A stretch of DNA of 64,000 nucleotides from Caldovatus sediminis (lineage in GTDB: Bacteria > Pseudomonadota > Alphaproteobacteria > Acetobacterales > Acetobacteraceae), in contig NZ_BMKS01000014.1 of assembly GCF_014644455.1 (NCBI RefSeq), positions 1 through 64,000 on the forward strand, written 5' to 3'. Each line of letters opens with the position of its first letter. The first letter of the stretch is position 1. The translations under genes were made by a program, and so were the position numbers. The notes beneath the pieces are model-generated. The model worked only from the letters and a program-made list of their open reading frames with translations, had not been told where the DNA came from and made no database searches. Below, one piece after another: positions 1 through 8,354 of the stretch.

Positions 1-305
1 CTCAACGCCTTCCCTCATGCGCCCAGACTCGCAGGGCCAGGCCAGCATGGGAATCACCAACGGCGATCAGACCACTAGAGCCGATTCCGCTCGGCTGTGC
101 TCGCTGCAACGGCTCCCGCTCGTTGTCTGCCGAGCCGATTCACGCTCCCGGCCGTTTCCGGCCGTCCGCAATCCGCTCTAGCCACCCGTTGGCGTCGCGC
201 CGCCGTGGCGGTTGCCGGGCGAGGGCGACGACCCGCTCGGCGGCGGCCCCGACGGGGCTGCGGCGCCGCGCCCCTCGTCGCGGGGAGGGGCGAGCGGCCC
301 GCCCT
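1..305. other. Left edge, no supported gene
   Basis: No reading frame here looks like a protein: the open frames are Arg/Ala/Pro-rich antisense shadows. The segment lies downstream of the leftward histidine kinase gene ending at 306. I see no RNA gene or clear terminator. Confidence 0.5.
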
Positions 306-2351
306 TCATGCGTTCGGGCCGCGAGGCCCGTCTTCCGGCGCCGCCCGGATGCCGCTCTCCGCGGCCCCGCCGCCGGACTCGGCGTCGTCGCCCCCGGCGG
401 CGCCGGAGGCGGGAAGGGTGAAGCGGAAGACCGTGCCGCCGCCGGGATTGGGCTCGGCCCAGATGCGGCCGCCATGCGCCTCGACGATGGTGCGGCAGAC
501 CGACAGGCCGACGCCCACCCCGCCCGGCTTGGTGGTGACGAAGGGGGCGAAGAGCTCCGCCTGGACCTCCTCGGGGAGCCCGGGCCCGGTGTCGGCCACG
601 CTGATCTCCACCTGCTCGGCGCCCGCCGCCGCGGCGCGTCGCGTCGAGACCGTCAGCCTGCGCTCCGCCTCCTGTCCCTCCATCGCCTCGATGGCGTTGT
701 GCATGAGGTTGAGCAGCACCTGCTGGATCTGGATCCGGTCCGCGAGCACGGTCGGCGCCAGGCGGTCGAGCGCGAGGCGCACCTCGACCTGCGCGTGCTT
801 GGCCAGGATCCACGCGAGCTCGTTCGCCTCCTCGACTAGGCTCGCCGGATCCTCGATCCGCTTCTCGGCCTCGCCGCGGAGGGCGAGGCCGCGCATCCGC
901 CGGATGATCTGCCCGGCGCGCACCGCCTCGCCCGCCGCGCGGCCGAGCGCCTCGAGCGCCGCGTCGCGCTGCGGATCCCCCTCGGCGGCGGCGCGCTCGA
1001 CCAGCCGCCGCGCGCCGTTGATGTAGTTCACCGAGGCGGCCAGGGGCTGGCTCAGCTCGTGCGCCAGGGTGACCGCCATCTGCCCCATCTCGCTCAGCCG
1101 CGCGACGCGCAGGAACTCGGAGCGCAGCTCCTGCATGCGGCGGTCGCTCTCGCGCAGCGCCGCCGCCGCGCGGCGTTCCGCTTCCGCGCGCCGGCGCAGC
1201 GCCGCCTCCGCGTCGGCGATGCCGAGGCGGAGCGCCTCGAATTCGGCCACCGTCGAGCGCGGTGCGGCGATCGCGAGATCCGGCCCGGTCCCGTCGGCCA
1301 TCGCCACCGCCCGCGCGCCGAGCGCCAGCGCCTCCACCGGGCGGAGCAGGCGCCGCGCGAGCCATGTCGCGAGCGCTGCGGCCAGCGCCAGCGCCGCCGC
1401 GCCGCCGACGGCGAGACCGCGCAGCGGCGCCCGCCAGCTCGCCGCATGCGCGGCGTAGGGTGCCGCGACGATCACGGCCCAGCCCGGGGCCGCCCACAGC
1501 CGGTGGGTTGCCATCAGCACCTCCTCGTGCTCGAGCGAGCGCCCGCGCGTGACGTGGCCCGCCCCTCCGCCATCGGCCATCGCCGCGGCGTACCAGGTTT
1601 CCGCCGAGCGGCCGATGAACCGCTCCGCATCCCGGCTGCGCGCGACCACGATGCCGCGAGCGTCCGCCACCGCGGCGAAGGCCCCGTCGGTCAGGCCCTG
1701 CGCCGCGAGCAGGGCCGAGAGGCGGGCCGGGGCCAGCGTCACGCCGACCGCCCAGACCGTTCCTGCCCCGTCGCGCGTCGCGGGGACGACCACGCTCGCC
1801 CGCATCGCGCCGCCCGCGGGACCGGCGGCGAGGTCGCCCACGACGGTGCGGCCGGTGGCGAAGACGCGCGCCACCGCAGCCGCTGCGGCGCCGGCGTCGG
1901 GTGGATCGGGCATGGGGGCCGCGCCTGCCGGCAGGCGGGTATCCACGACCCGGGGATGGTCGGGACCGGGCCCGGCGACGAACACCGCCGCGCCGATCGA
2001 TTCGGCGACCAGCCGCGCCCGCTCGTCGAACCGCCGCAGGTCGCCGCCCGGGTCCAGGTCCGGCGAGGCGGCGAGGGCGATCGCGGCGGCCTCGGCGCGC
2101 GCGATCTCCTCGTCCACCGCGAGGGCGAGCGCCCGCGCCGTGTCCCGCAGCCGCGCCTCGCTCGCCGCCCGGTAGCCGGCGGCCGCGTACCAGGCCGCGG
2201 CGGCGCCGACGACGAGGGCGGGCGCCAGGGCGACGAGCACCAGCACGAGAAGATGCGTGCGCAGCCCGTGCCCACGCCGCGCCGGCATGTCGTGACCCGC
2301 TGCCCGGCGTGCCGGCTCCTCGCCGGCCGGCACGTCCGGTGCCCGGTTCAT
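306..2351 (-). CDS. Membrane sensor histidine kinase with FixL-type kinase core
   Basis: Predicted 681-residue inner-membrane sensor kinase. A first membrane segment spans about residues 33-55, a periplasmic sensor region about 56-308 (Cache-like by layout, not proven), and a second segment about 312-332. A HAMP-like linker and coiled coil follow. The phospho-acceptor box has AHELSQPLAA with His431, and a HATPase domain carries an N-box with MHNAIEAM and G-boxes DTGPGLP and GVGVGLSVCR. The kinase core closely resembles the FixL at 4694-6382, but the input domain has no heme PAS, so the signal is unknown. I chose the Met at 2351 because upstream in-frame codons run into the fixK-like gene; Met at 2288 is an alternative. 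It lies 148 bp downstream of that gene on the same strand and probably phosphorylates one of the nearby receivers. Confidence 0.88.
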   Translation of the reverse strand: MNRAPDVPAGEEPARRAAGHDMPARRGHGLRTHLLVLVLVALAPALVVGAAAAWYAAAGYRAASEARLRDTARALALAVDEEIARAEAAAIALAASPDLDPGGDLRRFDERARLVAESIGAAVFVAGPGPDHPRVVDTRLPAGAAPMPDPPDAGAAAAAVARVFATGRTVVGDLAAGPAGGAMRASVVVPATRDGAGTVWAVGVTLAPARLSALLAAQGLTDGAFAAVADARGIVVARSRDAERFIGRSAETWYAAAMADGGGAGHVTRGRSLEHEEVLMATHRLWAAPGWAVIVAAPYAAHAASWRAPLRGLAVGGAAALALAAALATWLARRLLRPVEALALGARAVAMADGTGPDLAIAAPRSTVAEFEALRLGIADAEAALRRRAEAERRAAAALRESDRRMQELRSEFLRVARLSEMGQMAVTLAHELSQPLAASVNYINGARRLVERAAAEGDPQRDAALEALGRAAGEAVRAGQIIRRMRGLALRGEAEKRIEDPASLVEEANELAWILAKHAQVEVRLALDRLAPTVLADRIQIQQVLLNLMHNAIEAMEGQEAERRLTVSTRRAAAAGAEQVEISVADTGPGLPEEVQAELFAPFVTTKPGGVGVGLSVCRTIVEAHGGRIWAEPNPGGGTVFRFTLPASGAAGGDDAESGGGAAESGIRAAPEDGPRGPNA

Positions 2352-2499
2352 CGGCGCGGCCCGGCGCGCGGCGCCGGCAGCAGGCGCGGACGCGCACCGA
2401 AGGCTTGATGCGGGGCGACGCGGGGTCGCCGGCCCGCGCCGGACCGGGCATGCAACGCGACCGCGCGTCTCCCGCGAGGGGCGGCCACGATGCCCGCCG

Positions 2500-3222
2500 T
2501 CAGTGCCGGGTACCGCCGGCGCAGAAGTTCGCGAGCGCCTCGCGGTCGCGGATCTCGATCCCGGATTTGCAGGAGGCGATCGCACCCTCGCGGCAGAGCT
2601 GCGCCATGGTGCGCGAGACTGTCTCGATGGTCAGGCCGAGGTGATCGGCCATGTCGGCGCGGGTCATCGGCAGCGCGATGTGCGTCCCCTCGGCGCCGGG
2701 TGCGGTGCGCTCGGCCATCTCGAGGAGGAAGGCGGCGACGCGCTCGCCGGCCGACTTGCGGCCGAGGAGGAACATCTTCTCGTGCGCCCGCCGCAGGTTC
2801 CGCAGGGTGAGGTCGCGCAGCCGACGCGCCAGCCCGGGGTGCTGCTCCGCCAGCGCGTCCACCGCGCGGCGCGGGTAGCAGACGACGACCGTGTCGGTCA
2901 GCGCCTCGGCCGAGAGGTGGTGCGTGTCGAGCGAGTCGAAGCCGAACAGGTCGCCCGGCAGCAGGAACTCGGCCACCTGGCGTCGCCCGTCCTCGTCGAG
3001 GCCGACGGTCCGCACGCAGCCGCTGACGATCCGGTAGCAGAACTGTGCGGGGTCGCCGGCGGCGTAGAACTCCTGGCCGCGGCGCGCGAGCCGGCGGGTG
3101 CCGAACTGCTCGATCAGGTCGAGGCCGCCCTGCGGCGGCGGCGCCGCATCCCTTGGCGCGGCCCAGCGCGTCGCGCCGCCGCTGCGAGGCCGGTCCGCGG
3201 TCGAAGCCTGCTGGAGCTGCAT
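2500..3222 (-). CDS. fixK: CRP/FNR-family regulator, FixK-like
   Basis: A 240-residue transcription factor with an N-terminal cyclic-nucleotide-binding-type beta roll (FGTRRLARRGQEFYAAGD ... LLPGDLFGFDS) and a C-terminal winged helix with TRADMADHLGLTIETVSRTM. The E-x-x-SR of the recognition helix is the pattern that reads TTGA half sites in FNR/FixK proteins. The N-terminal cysteine cluster of true FNR is absent, so it should not sense O2 directly and fits FixK. The start at 3222 follows an excellent ribosome site (AGGGGAGAGA); a Met 8 codons upstream is possible. It is divergent from fixJ across a 272-bp gap, as expected if FixJ activates it. Probable direct regulator of the TTGA-N6-TCAA boxes in this window (inference). 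Confidence 0.9.
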   Translation of the reverse strand: MQLQQASTADRPRSGGATRWAAPRDAAPPPQGGLDLIEQFGTRRLARRGQEFYAAGDPAQFCYRIVSGCVRTVGLDEDGRRQVAEFLLPGDLFGFDSLDTHHLSAEALTDTVVVCYPRRAVDALAEQHPGLARRLRDLTLRNLRRAHEKMFLLGRKSAGERVAAFLLEMAERTAPGAEGTHIALPMTRADMADHLGLTIETVSRTMAQLCREGAIASCKSGIEIRDREALANFCAGGTRH

Positions 3223-3292
3223 CGTTCTCTCCCCTCGGTCGGGCACCTCTTGCCTGCGTCCCTCCTACCGGCGCGGAGGGGGCGTCGAAATT

Positions 3293-3320
3293 GGGAGTTG
3301 CCCGTAAGGGAATCCCCGTA
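3293..3320. promoter_or_regulatory. Direct-repeat element between fixK and fixJ, candidate FixJ sites
   Basis: Two adjacent 14-nt units, GGGAGTTGCCCGTA (3293-3306) and AGGGAATCCCCGTA (3307-3320), share GG, a central T and CCCGTA. They lie in the divergent fixK/fixJ promoter gap, about 70 bp from the fixK start. Read leftward they give TACGGG-type repeats loosely like the TACG core of FixJ sites. Assignment is tentative. Confidence 0.35.
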
Positions 3321-3494
3321 TGCGGAGGCCGGCGGGCGCTGTGGCCGGGGCGTGCCCGCGCGCGCTGGACCTGCGCCGGGGCGACGGTTATCCCGAGCGG
3401 AGCGGTCGGATGCCCGGCCCGCGGCTCCCGGTGCGGGCCGGGCGGGCGGACAGGAGCGGCATCGCGCCGGGAAAGGATGCACGGGGGACCTCCG

Positions 3495-4142
3495 ATGCCT
3501 GAGAACGCCGCCGTCCATGTGATCGACGACGACGAAGCCGTCCGCCATTCGCTGAGCTTCCTGTTCGAGTCCGCGGGGCTCGCGGTGCGCACCTACGACT
3601 CGGCGGAGGCCTTCCTCGGCGTCGCGGCGCAGCTGAGGGCCGGCTGCGTGCTGACCGACGTGCGGATGCCCGGCATGGACGGGCTCGCGCTCCAGCGCCG
3701 GCTGCGGGACATCGGCCTCCGGCTTCCGGTGATCGTGATGACCGGCCACGGCGACGTGCCGATCGCGGTCCAGGCGCTCAAGGCCGGCGCGGCGGACTTC
3801 ATCGAGAAGCCGTTCGACGACGAGGTGCTGCTCGCCGCGGTGCGCGCCGCGCTCGATGCCGACCGGCGGATCCGCGAGCGCGAGGCCGAGGCCGAGGAAC
3901 TCGCCGCGCGCCTCGCCAGCCTCACCCCCCGCGAGCGGCAGGTGCTCGAGCGGCTGGTGGCGGGCCAGCCGAACAAGGCGATCGCCTACGATCTCGGTGC
4001 CAGCCCGCGGACGATCGAGGTGCACCGCGCGCGGGTGATGGAGAAGATGGGCGCGCGCAGCCTGTCGGAGCTGGTGCGGATGGCGCTGCGCGCCGGCGTC
4101 GCGGCCGAGGCGGACCCGCCGCGCGATACGCCCCGGGACTGA
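3495..4142 (+). CDS. fixJ: FixJ-type response regulator (REC + LuxR HTH)
   Basis: A 215-residue two-component regulator. The receiver domain (about 5-120) has the acidic pocket IDDDE and phospho-acceptor Asp55 in LTDVRMPGMDG, plus the switch and lysine motifs MTGHGD and EKPFDD. The C-terminal LuxR/NarL-type helix-turn-helix (about 145-205) contains LTPRERQVLERLVAG and SPRTIEVHRARVMEKM. Length and motif order match FixJ. The ATG at 3495 follows GGGGGA; an in-frame ATG at 3477 after GGGAAAGG is the alternative. It faces fixK divergently and is followed by the single-domain receiver gene. Likely partner of the heme kinase FixL at 4694-6382, and possibly of the kinase at 306-2351. Confidence 0.92.
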   Translation: MPENAAVHVIDDDEAVRHSLSFLFESAGLAVRTYDSAEAFLGVAAQLRAGCVLTDVRMPGMDGLALQRRLRDIGLRLPVIVMTGHGDVPIAVQALKAGAADFIEKPFDDEVLLAAVRAALDADRRIREREAEAEELAARLASLTPRERQVLERLVAGQPNKAIAYDLGASPRTIEVHRARVMEKMGARSLSELVRMALRAGVAAEADPPRDTPRD

Positions 4143-4152
4143 TCCAGATCAA
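4139..4152 (+). promoter_or_regulatory. FNR/FixK-type box upstream of the single-domain receiver gene
   Basis: CTGATCCAGATCAA differs from TTGATC-NN-GATCAA only at the first base. It overlaps the fixJ stop codon. A -10-like CTAGAT sits at 4174-4179, starting 28.5 nt from the palindrome centre, the spacing expected for activation with the box near -41. The receiver gene starts at 4241. Confidence 0.7.
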
Positions 4153-4240
4153 CGCGGCGTGAGCCGGCGCTCGCTAGATGGGCCATTTCGAGCCGCCCCG
4201 GGCCGTTCCCGGGCGCCAACAGTCCGGTCGGAGCGCCGCC

Positions 4241-4609
4241 ATGTCCAGTCCCCCCCGCGTCGTCGCCATCGTGGATGACGATCCCGGCGTATGCGCCTCG
4301 CTCCGCTTCCTGCTCGAGACCGCCGGCCACGCGGTCGAGACGTACGAGTCCGGCGCGCGGTTCCTGGCCGAGGCCGATCGCGGCCGCATCGGCTGCCTCG
4401 TGCTCGACCAGCAGATGCCGCAGCTCACGGGGCTCGACCTGCTCGCCCGGCTGCGCGCCGACGGGATGGAGACGCCGACCCTGCTCATCGTCAGCACGCC
4501 GAGCCCCGCGGTCTCCCGGCGCGCGGTCGAGCTCGGCGCGCTGGGGGTGCTGGAGAAGCCGCTGGCCCAGGACGACCTGCTCGCCCAGATCGAGTCGGCG
4601 ATCGCCTGA
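4241..4609 (+). CDS. Single-domain receiver protein, FixT-like
   Basis: A 122-residue stand-alone receiver domain with no output domain: acidic pocket VDDDP (11-15), phospho-acceptor Asp56 in LVLDQQMP, and the conserved lysine in LEKPLAQ. The start at 4241 excludes a low-quality 21-residue extension. It lies downstream of fixJ and converges on fixL. FixT of rhizobia and Caulobacter is a single-domain receiver-like protein made under FixK control that restrains FixL. The FixK-type box immediately upstream supports an analogous negative-feedback role here. It could instead be a phosphate sink or shuttle, since Asp56 is intact. Confidence 0.85.
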   Translation: MSSPPRVVAIVDDDPGVCASLRFLLETAGHAVETYESGARFLAEADRGRIGCLVLDQQMPQLTGLDLLARLRADGMETPTLLIVSTPSPAVSRRAVELGALGVLEKPLAQDDLLAQIESAIA

Positions 4610-4693
4610 TATTGGCCGAACCGGCCGCGGCCCGGTGCCGAGGCCGCGAGTGCGCCCCGTCGCTCGCGCGGCGAAGCCGGGCGGACGACGCGG

Positions 4694-6382
4694 TCAGCCG
4701 GCCTCGAGGTCCGCCTCGGCCGGGGCGGAGGGGAGGGTGAAGCGGAAGATCGTGCCGCCGCCCGGATTGGGCTCGGCCCAGATCCGGCCGCCATGGGCCT
4801 CGACGATGGTGCGGCAGATCGAGAGGCCCATGCCGAGGCCGTGCGACTTGGTCGAGACGAAGGGCTGGAAGAGCTGGGCCGCGATCTGCGGCGCCAGGCC
4901 CGTGCCGGTGTCGGCGACGCTGAACAGCGCCGCCGCGCCCCCTTCCGCCGGCGTCGGGGCGACGGCGATGACGAGCTCGCGCCGCGGGCCGTCGCGCATC
5001 GCCTCGAGGGCGTTGCGGATCAGGTTGAGCAGCACCTGCTGGATCTGCACGCGATCGGCGAGGACCCAGGGCGCCTCCGGATCGAGGCGCATCTGCACGT
5101 GGACCCCCCGCTCCTTGACCCCGACCAGGGCCAGCGCGCTTGCCTCCTCCGCCAGCTTGACGGCGCTCTCCGGCCGCCGCTCGGTCTCGCCGCGGGCGAC
5201 GAAGTCGCGCAGGCGGCGGATGATCTGGCCGCTGCGCAGGGTCTGCTCGGCGGCCAGCGCCACTGCCTGCCGCACCCGGTCGAGGTCCGGTCCGCCGGGA
5301 GTGTCGAGCAGACGCTGGCAGGCGCGCAGGTAGTTGATCGTCGCGGTCAGCGGCTGGTTCAGCTCGTGCGCGAGCGTCGCCGCCATCTGGCCCATCGTGC
5401 TCAGCCGCGAGACGTGCACCAGCTCGGACTGCAGCTCCTGCAGGCGCGCCTTGGTCTCCTGCCGCTCCGTCACGTCGCGGACGAAGCCGGTGAACAGCCG
5501 CCGCGGGCCCGCCGCGCCGGCGGCCGAGCCGCCGCCGTTGCCGATCACCACCTCGCCGACCGCAAGCTCCATCGGGAAGGTCGAACCGTCGCGCCGCTGG
5601 CCGACGACCAGCCGACCGATCCCGATGATCCGCCGCTCGCCGGTGCGGAGGTACCGTTCCATGTAGGCGTCGTGCGCCTCGCGGTAGGGGGAGGGCATCA
5701 GCAGGCTGACGTTGCGGCCGCGGACCTCCGCCTCCGCGTAGCCGAACAGCCGCTCGGCGGCGGAACTGAAGGACTGGATGAGGCCGCGCTCGTCGATCAC
5801 CACCATCGCGTCGGGCACGGTCTCCAGGATCGAGCGGAGCTGCGCCTCGCGCTGCGCGAAGGCGGCGCGGGCGCGCCGCGCCTCGGTCACGTCCTCGTGC
5901 ATCACCAGGGCCGCGACGCCGGCCAGGCCCGGCGCGCCGGGGCCGCCATGCCGGCGGGCGCGCAGGCGGAACCAGCGCGTCTCCCCGCCGGGGGTGGCAT
6001 CGGCGGAGGGATACTCGTACTCGAAGGCGGCATCGGCGGCGTCCTCGCCGCCCGTCCCGCCGGCGCCGCAGCCGGTCCGCAGCACCCGGCGCAGCCCCGC
6101 CGTCACCGCCTGCGCCGCGGCCTCTGCGGCATCCGCCGCGGCGCCCGCGCCCGCCGCCGCGCCGGCGGCGATCGCCTGGGCGCAGGCGGCGACGTAGTCG
6201 GCCCCCGCCCCGGCCGCGGCGCCGGCGAAGCCGAGGCCGGCCACGGCGAGGCGCCGCCACGCCGCGTTCACCTCCAGCACCGCGCCCCCGCCGTCCAGCA
6301 GCGCCGCCGGCATCGGCAGCGCATCGAGCACCGACGCCGCGGCGGCGAGGGGCGTGACGGAGGTCGGGCGGTGCTCGGTCAT
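4694..6382 (-). CDS. fixL: Oxygen-sensing heme-PAS histidine kinase FixL
   Basis: A 562-residue soluble sensor kinase. The N-terminal 170 residues look like a divergent PAS with an Ala/Gly-rich insertion (about 55-95). The second PAS (about 180-300) has the hallmark FixL heme pocket: [11 protein letters not shown] carries the presumed proximal His237, and [19 protein letters not shown] carries Arg257, equivalent to the distal arginine of Bradyrhizobium FixL, followed by [12 protein letters not shown]. The kinase has [11 protein letters not shown] (His339), an N-box with LIRNALEAM, and DTGTGLAP and [10 protein letters not shown] motifs. O2 binding is expected to switch autophosphorylation off. 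No transmembrane segment is evident, as in Bradyrhizobium FixL. It converges on the FixT-like gene with an 84-bp gap. Confidence 0.93.
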   Translation of the reverse strand: MTEHRPTSVTPLAAAASVLDALPMPAALLDGGGAVLEVNAAWRRLAVAGLGFAGAAAGAGADYVAACAQAIAAGAAAGAGAAADAAEAAAQAVTAGLRRVLRTGCGAGGTGGEDAADAAFEYEYPSADATPGGETRWFRLRARRHGGPGAPGLAGVAALVMHEDVTEARRARAAFAQREAQLRSILETVPDAMVVIDERGLIQSFSSAAERLFGYAEAEVRGRNVSLLMPSPYREAHDAYMERYLRTGERRIIGIGRLVVGQRRDGSTFPMELAVGEVVIGNGGGSAAGAAGPRRLFTGFVRDVTERQETKARLQELQSELVHVSRLSTMGQMAATLAHELNQPLTATINYLRACQRLLDTPGGPDLDRVRQAVALAAEQTLRSGQIIRRLRDFVARGETERRPESAVKLAEEASALALVGVKERGVHVQMRLDPEAPWVLADRVQIQQVLLNLIRNALEAMRDGPRRELVIAVAPTPAEGGAAALFSVADTGTGLAPQIAAQLFQPFVSTKSHGLGMGLSICRTIVEAHGGRIWAEPNPGGGTIFRFTLPSAPAEADLEAG

Positions 6383-6551
6383 GTCGGCCGCGCGGCGGGC
6401 TCGTGGCGGGGGAGGACGGGAATCGCGGGCGCGGGCCGCCGCCGCGCCGCACCACTCTCCCCCGCCGCGCTGGCGCCCTCAAGGGCGGGCGCGCGGCGCC
6501 TGTGCCGCGCCGCCGGCCGGGAGGAACCGCGCCCGGGCATGTCCGGACCGG

Positions 6552-7433
6552 TCAGGCGCGCGCCGCGCCGGGCCCGCCGATGAGCCGGCGGCGCAGGCGG
6601 GCGGAGAGCGCGTCGATGGCGGCGACCGTCAGGATCAGGAGCAGGATGATGAAGGCCACCTCGTCCCAATAGCGCACGCGGATGCGCTCGGCGATCTGCA
6701 GGCCGATGCCGCCCGCGCCGACGACGCCGAGGATGGCCGCGGAGCGGACGTTGCTCTCGAAGAAGTAGAGCGCCTGGGCGAGGATGACCGGCGCCACCTG
6801 CGGCAGCAGGCCGAAGCGGAGCTGCGCGAGCCGCCCGCCGCCCACGGCGGCGATCCCCTCGACCTGGCGGCGGTCGGCGTTCTCGATCGCCTCGGCATAG
6901 ATCTTCGCGAGCACCGCGACGTCGGCGCTGGCGATGGCGAGCACGCCGGCGAGCGGCCCGAGCCCCACCGCGCGGACATAGGCGAGGGCCCAGACGAGCT
7001 GGTCAATGCCGCGCATCCCGTCGAAGACCCGGCGCAGCGAGAAGCGCAGCAGCCCCACGGTCAGCACGTTGCGGGCGCCGAGCGCGCCGAGCGGCAGCGC
7101 GATCACCGCCGCGAGCAGCGTGCCGAGGAAGGCCATGGCGAGGCTCTCGCCGAGGCCGCGCAGGATCTCCGCCCACTGCTCGCCGGGCGAGGGCGGGACC
7201 ATCAGGCGCAGGATGGTCGTCAGCCCCGACAGCCCGTTCCACAGGCGCTGCGGCGTGAAGCCGAACTGCCAGAGCGCCCAGGCGAGCCAGGCGAGGAAGG
7301 CGCCGCCGAGCGCCCAGCGCAGCGCCCGCCGCGCGGGCGCCGGGGCGAAGGCGCGCGGCATCCGGGCGCGCCAGGCCGCGACCTCCGACGGCGACGGGCG
7401 CGGGACGGCGCCGCCGCGCCGCGCGCCGCTCAC
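6552..7433 (-). CDS. phnE: Phosphonate/phosphite ABC transporter permease (PhnE)
   Basis: A 293-residue integral membrane permease, the second of two. It has a single N-terminal membrane segment followed by a BPD-type transmembrane domain. The EAA-type loop contains AEAIENADRRQVEGIAAVGG and the C-terminal region has GVVGAGGIGLQIAERIRVRYWDE, both typical of PhnE. A GTG start at 7433 overlaps the stop of the upstream permease as GTGA, implying translational coupling; the first in-frame ATG is at 7361. Last gene of the leftward phnCDEE operon. Substrate could be phosphonate or phosphite; no C-P lyase genes are present in the window. Confidence 0.88.
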   Translation of the reverse strand: MSGARRGGAVPRPSPSEVAAWRARMPRAFAPAPARRALRWALGGAFLAWLAWALWQFGFTPQRLWNGLSGLTTILRLMVPPSPGEQWAEILRGLGESLAMAFLGTLLAAVIALPLGALGARNVLTVGLLRFSLRRVFDGMRGIDQLVWALAYVRAVGLGPLAGVLAIASADVAVLAKIYAEAIENADRRQVEGIAAVGGGRLAQLRFGLLPQVAPVILAQALYFFESNVRSAAILGVVGAGGIGLQIAERIRVRYWDEVAFIILLLILTVAAIDALSARLRRRLIGGPGAARA

Positions 7434-8320
7434 CGCGCCCCCTCCATCGCGCCGATGACGCGGTGGCGGACGCGCTCGGAGAGCAGGTCCACGCAGGCGA
7501 CGGCGAGGATGATGAGCAGCACGATGGCGCTGACCTCCTCGTAGTAGTTCGAGGCGATCGCGGTGTAGAGCTCCTCGCCGATGCCGCCGGCGCCGACGAA
7601 GCCGATCACGCTCGCCGAGCGCAGGTTGATCTCGAAGCGCAGCAGCCCGTAGCTGAGCAGGTTCGGCAGCACCTGCGGCAGCACGGCGAAGCGGCAGGCC
7701 TGCGCCCAGCTCCCGCCGGCGGCGCGCACCCCCTCCCAGGGGCCGAGGTCGGCGTTCTCGATCGCCTCGGCGAAGAGCTTGCCGAGCGCGCCGGTGCTGT
7801 GCAGCGCGATCGCCAGGATCCCGGCGAGCGGGCCGACGCCGAAGGCCCAGACCAGGATCAGCGCGATCACCAGATCGGGCACCGTGCGCAGCCCCTCGAG
7901 CGAGCGCCGCGCGAGATGGTAGGCGAGCGGCCCGGGCGCGAGGTTGCGCGCCGCCGGGAAGGCGAGCAGCGCCGCCGCGGCGAAGCCCGTCAGCGTCGCC
8001 AGCGCCGCCATCTGCGCCGTCTCCCACAGCAGCAGCGCCCAGGAGTCGAGGCGGTAGAACCAGAAGGCGAGGCTGCCCTCGGTCCCGGTCCCGGCGAACA
8101 GCACCTCCCATCGCAGCGTCGGCAGGATGCGCCGGAAGTACTCGCCGATGCGCGGCAGCCCGGCGCGCAGCGTGGCGGGGTCGGCCTCCGCGATCCAGGC
8201 GGAGAGGAGGAAGCAGCCGAGGAGGATCGCCGCGCCGAGCAGCGCGGCGCTGCGCTTGCGGCGCCGCGCCGCCCGGAAGGCGGCCTCGCCGCGCGCGACG
8301 GCGGAGGCGGCGGCCGTCAC
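7430..8320 (-). CDS. phnE: Phosphonate/phosphite ABC transporter permease (PhnE)
   Basis: A 296-residue permease homologous to its downstream neighbour, with an N-terminal membrane helix (about 25-45) and a periplasmic stretch before the permease core. Family motifs are GLRTVPDLVIALILVW, LFAEAIENADLGPWEGVRAA and GFVGAGGIGEELYTAI. It uses a GTG start. Two paralogous permeases in tandem suggest a heterodimeric channel paired with PhnC and PhnD. The gap to phnD is 34 bp and it overlaps the next permease by 4 bp. Confidence 0.88.
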   Translation of the reverse strand: MTAAASAVARGEAAFRAARRRKRSAALLGAAILLGCFLLSAWIAEADPATLRAGLPRIGEYFRRILPTLRWEVLFAGTGTEGSLAFWFYRLDSWALLLWETAQMAALATLTGFAAAALLAFPAARNLAPGPLAYHLARRSLEGLRTVPDLVIALILVWAFGVGPLAGILAIALHSTGALGKLFAEAIENADLGPWEGVRAAGGSWAQACRFAVLPQVLPNLLSYGLLRFEINLRSASVIGFVGAGGIGEELYTAIASNYYEEVSAIVLLIILAVACVDLLSERVRHRVIGAMEGAR

Positions 8321-8354
8321 GGGCCGGGCCGCGAGGGGCGGAAGGGGGCGAGCG

